From contig NZ_CAKVKB010000032.1 in NCBI RefSeq assembly GCF_934754915.1, forward strand, positions 1 to 34,001: 34,001 bases of DNA, given 5' to 3'. Source of the DNA: an uncultured Clostridium sp. (lineage in GTDB: Bacteria; Bacillota; Clostridia; Clostridiales; Clostridiaceae). Position 1 is the stretch's first letter. Each line of letters starts with the position of its first letter. A program made the translations under genes and the position numbers. Below are positions 32,134 to 34,001 of this stretch, piece by piece. The notes beneath the pieces were generated by a model. The model saw only the letters and a list, made by a program, of their open reading frames with translations. It had not been told where the DNA came from and did no database searches.

Positions 32134-33308
32134 TATTAGAGAACATGGTAAAGGATAATGTTAGAAATATGCCTCCATCAGGCATAAGGAAATATTTTGA
32201 TATAGTAAATGAAATGGAAGGTGTTATTTCACTTGGAGTAGGTGAACCAGATTTTATCACTCCATGGAATGTTACAGAAGCCGGTATATATTCACTTGAA
32301 CAGGGACATACACATTATTCATCAAATGCAGGATTTATTGAATTGAGAAATGAAATAGCAAAATACTTATATAGAAGATTTGATTTAAGTTACAATCCAT
32401 TAGATGAAATAATAGTAACTGTTGGTGGAAGTGAAGGAATTGATATAGCATTAAGAGCATTAGTGGGACCTGGTGATGAGGTTATAATACCAGAACCAAG
32501 TTTTGTTGCATACAAAGGGTGTACAGCATTTACGGGGGCAACTGCTAAAATCATAAATCTTAAGGCAGAAAATCAATTTAAAATTACTCCTGAAGAACTT
32601 GAAGAAGCCATAACTCCTAAGACTAAAGTTGTGATAATACCATTTCCTAATAATCCTACAGGTGCAATAATGACAAGGGAAGAGCTTGCAGCAATAGTTG
32701 AAGTTTTGAAAGATAAAGATGTTATAGTTATTTCAGATGAAATATATGCAGAGTTGTGTTATGACAAACAGCATGTTTCAATAGCATCATTTCCAGAAAT
32801 GAAAGATAAGACACTTGTTATAAATGGATTTTCAAAAGCATATGCAATGACAGGATGGAGATTAGGATATCTTTGTGGTAATTCTGCATTAATCTCTCAG
32901 ATGAAAAAGATTCATCAATATGCAATAATGTGTTCGCCAACAACAGCACAATATGCAGCTATAGAAGCACTTAAACATGGAGATGACAGCATAGAAGAAA
33001 TGAGAAGGGAATATAACAGAAGAAGAAGAGTGCTTGTTGATGGATTCAGGAAAATGGGACTTGATTGTTTTGAGCCACTTGGTGCATTTTATGTATTTCC
33101 ATGTATAAAGTCAACAGGAATATCTTCAGATGAATTTTGTGAACAGCTTCTTATAAATGAAAAAGTTCTTACAATTCCAGGTAATGCATTTGGCGAATGT
33201 GGAGAAGGATTTATAAGAGCGTGTTATGCTTCATCTATGGATAACATAATTGAAGCTCTTAAGAGAATTGAAAGATTTATAAGCACTTTAAAAAAGAAAA
33301 ATTCTTAA
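32130..33308 (+). CDS. alaT: Class I/II aminotransferase, probable alanine transaminase
   Basis: This 392-aa PLP enzyme is a fold-type I aminotransferase of the AspC/AlaT subgroup. Substrate-binding SLGVGEPDF is at 34-42. The GGSEGIDIALRA segment contacts the cofactor phosphate. PNNPTG (173-178) holds the PLP-binding Asn, ISDEIYAELC (201-210) holds D203 and Y206, and the Schiff-base lysine is K236 in INGFSKAYAMTGWRLGY. An Arg for the substrate carboxylate follows in GEGFIRACYAS. By motif alone it could act on aromatic or branched amino acids. The alanine T-box and coupled AlaR-like regulator argue for pyruvate plus glutamate giving alanine plus 2-oxoglutarate. It is cytoplasmic and closes the operon. 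Confidence 0.9.
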   Translation: MILENMVKDNVRNMPPSGIRKYFDIVNEMEGVISLGVGEPDFITPWNVTEAGIYSLEQGHTHYSSNAGFIELRNEIAKYLYRRFDLSYNPLDEIIVTVGGSEGIDIALRALVGPGDEVIIPEPSFVAYKGCTAFTGATAKIINLKAENQFKITPEELEEAITPKTKVVIIPFPNNPTGAIMTREELAAIVEVLKDKDVIVISDEIYAELCYDKQHVSIASFPEMKDKTLVINGFSKAYAMTGWRLGYLCGNSALISQMKKIHQYAIMCSPTTAQYAAIEALKHGDDSIEEMRREYNRRRRVLVDGFRKMGLDCFEPLGAFYVFPCIKSTGISSDEFCEQLLINEKVLTIPGNAFGECGEGFIRACYASSMDNIIEALKRIERFISTLKKKNS

Positions 33309-33337
33309 TTTGAATAACTGATAGAGAATTCATGAAA

Positions 33338-33379
33338 AATAAAGCAATTGTATAAAAATAAAACAATTGCTTTATTTTT
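33338..33379 (+). terminator. Rho-independent terminator after alaT
   Basis: AATAAAGCAATTGT (33338-33351) pairs perfectly with ACAATTGCTTTATT (33363-33376), with a T-rich tail. The matching A-run upstream could let it work in both directions. Confidence 0.88.
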
Positions 33380-33720
33380 ATATAAACATAAAATTATTTT
33401 TGATATATGTAAAATAAAAAGCTTGAAATGTAAGTGAATGATTTTGGGTATTTTATAATCACAATTAATATATAGGAATATATGTTTATTTATAATATTT
33501 GATATGTGAATTTGTATTTGAAATAATATGAAAAATTTCAATTATATTTTAATATTTAGAACAACGTATAAAATGAAACTTTGTAGGGATTTGGTTATTT
33601 GTTTTTTGTTGTAAATTATATGTGTAAGTTAAAAATTTAAAGTAAAAGCCGTATAAATTTTAATAAAGTAAATGTGATATACTATTTCAATAAAATATGA
33701 AAAAGTGATATTACTTTACA

Positions 33721-33750
33721 TTGACAATACACATTAATATATATTACAAT
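33721..33750 (+). promoter_or_regulatory. Sigma-A-like promoter of the LacI-family gene
   Basis: TTGACA (33721-33726), an 18-base spacer and TACAAT (33745-33750), with transcription expected near 33757. Confidence 0.65.
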
Positions 33751-33758
33751 TGAATACA

Positions 33759-33772
33759 TGGTAGCGCTTTCA
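33759..33772 (+). promoter_or_regulatory. LacI-type operator or cre site
   Basis: TGGTAGCGCTTTCA has the central palindrome AGCGCT and fits the cre pattern TGWAANCGNTNNCA with one mismatch. It lies over the predicted transcription start, so binding would repress. It may be bound by the regulator encoded downstream, by CcpA, or by both. Confidence 0.65.
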
Positions 33773-33839
33773 CATTATTAAGGTGAAGCTGTAAACAGTG
33801 TATGAATTAGAAAAATTGTAGAAATCGAGGTTGTTTTGT

Positions 33840-34001
33840 ATGGCTGTAACAATAAGTGAAATAGCCAAAATGGCTAAAGTGTCACAATCAACAGTGTCAA
33901 GAGTTTTGAATAGTTCTGGATATGTAAAGGAAGAGACTAGAGAGAGAGTACAGAAAGTTATTAAAGAGTTAAATTATACTCCAAGTGCTATAGCAAGAAG
34001 C
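33840..34001 (+). CDS. LacI-family transcriptional regulator, 5' part
   Basis: Only the first 54 codons are in the window. They encode the complete LacI helix-turn-helix: TISEIAKMAKVSQSTVSRVL (residues 4-23), then the hinge-leading ELNYTPSAIARS. The family binds palindromic operators with a central CG step and releases them on sugar binding. The effector domain is outside the window, so the sugar is unknown. GAGG stands 9 bases before the ATG. An operator-like site over the promoter suggests autorepression. Confidence 0.93.
   Translation, partial: MAVTISEIAKMAKVSQSTVSRVLNSSGYVKEETRERVQKVIKELNYTPSAIARS

Larger units (their letters stand above)
33309..33839. other. Intergenic region with terminator, promoter and operator
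   Basis: This 531-base AT-rich stretch carries the alaRT terminator (33338-33379) and the promoter/operator of the LacI-type gene (33721-33772). Between them (about 33380-33720) I see no convincing gene or structure. A 78-codon minus-strand frame there is low-complexity and has no ribosome site. Confidence 0.55.

Noticed and set aside
33305..33541. 78-codon minus-strand frame after alaT
   Set aside because: It is an AT-driven Ile/Phe/His-rich frame overlapping the terminator, with no ribosome site and no recognisable pattern.

Overview
The window is AT-rich DNA with genes packed mostly on the + strand. Strong Shine-Dalgarno sites, frequent GTG/TTG starts, T-box leaders, a SCIFF peptide with its radical-SAM maturase, a Bce-type antimicrobial-peptide module, clpS-clpA and alaR-alaT all point to a low-GC Firmicute, most likely Clostridium sensu stricto. 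The species cannot be fixed from sequence alone. No rRNA, tRNA, CRISPR array, transposase or prophage gene is visible.

Layout. 1-1.6 kb: the end of a YdcF-like (DUF218) gene, a universal stress protein and a 77-aa clostridial small protein. 1.6-3.3 kb: trpS behind a tryptophan (UGG) T-box. 3.5-6.3 kb: a membrane-anchored polysaccharide deacetylase and a CLC-type anion transporter resembling the fluoride (CLC-F) branch. 6.3-7.1 kb (minus): a metallo-beta-lactamase-fold hydrolase. 7.4-8.5 kb: azlC-azlD. 8.6-10.9 kb: a YhgE/Pip membrane protein. 11.1-11.6 kb (minus): an unrecognised 172-aa protein. 11.9-16.7 kb: a complete Bce-type peptide-sensing and detoxification module (response regulator, intramembrane-sensing kinase, ATPase, 10-TM permease), with a perfect BceR-type operator in front of the ABC genes. 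16.9-18.9 kb: htpG. 19.1-21.1 kb: a chemoreceptor. 21.2-23.1 kb: the SCIFF ranthipeptide precursor and its maturase. 23.3-26.0 kb: an M16 peptidase and an Orn/Lys/Arg-decarboxylase-family enzyme in one operon. 26.2-27.8 kb: an NSS transporter with its 36-aa MetS-like small subunit. 28.1-30.7 kb: clpS-clpA. 30.9 kb: a zinc-ribbon mini-protein. 31.2-33.3 kb: an alanine T-box (specifier GCA) ahead of alaR-alaT. 33.8 kb to the end: the start of a LacI-family regulator behind its own promoter and operator.

Several genes concern peptides and envelope stress: BceRS-BceAB (peptide antibiotic resistance), SCIFF plus maturase (a thioether-crosslinked peptide), an M16 peptidase next to it, a peptidoglycan or polysaccharide deacetylase, and ClpSA and HtpG for protein quality control. 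Amino-acid economy is the second theme: two T-boxes (Trp, Ala), AzlCD, the NSS transporter and AlaRT.

The intergenic spaces carry a degenerate dispersed repeat (at least six recognisable copies) built from AATTGACAAT/AATTTACAATT blocks next to a short AAATCTTTTCAAGATTT-like hairpin. One copy supplies a good sigma-A-like promoter for the trpS T-box. Two further long inverted repeats and one MITE-like element are also present. The least-explained features are this repeat family, the leader-peptide arrangements in front of the zinc-ribbon and chemoreceptor genes, and the 172-aa orphan.
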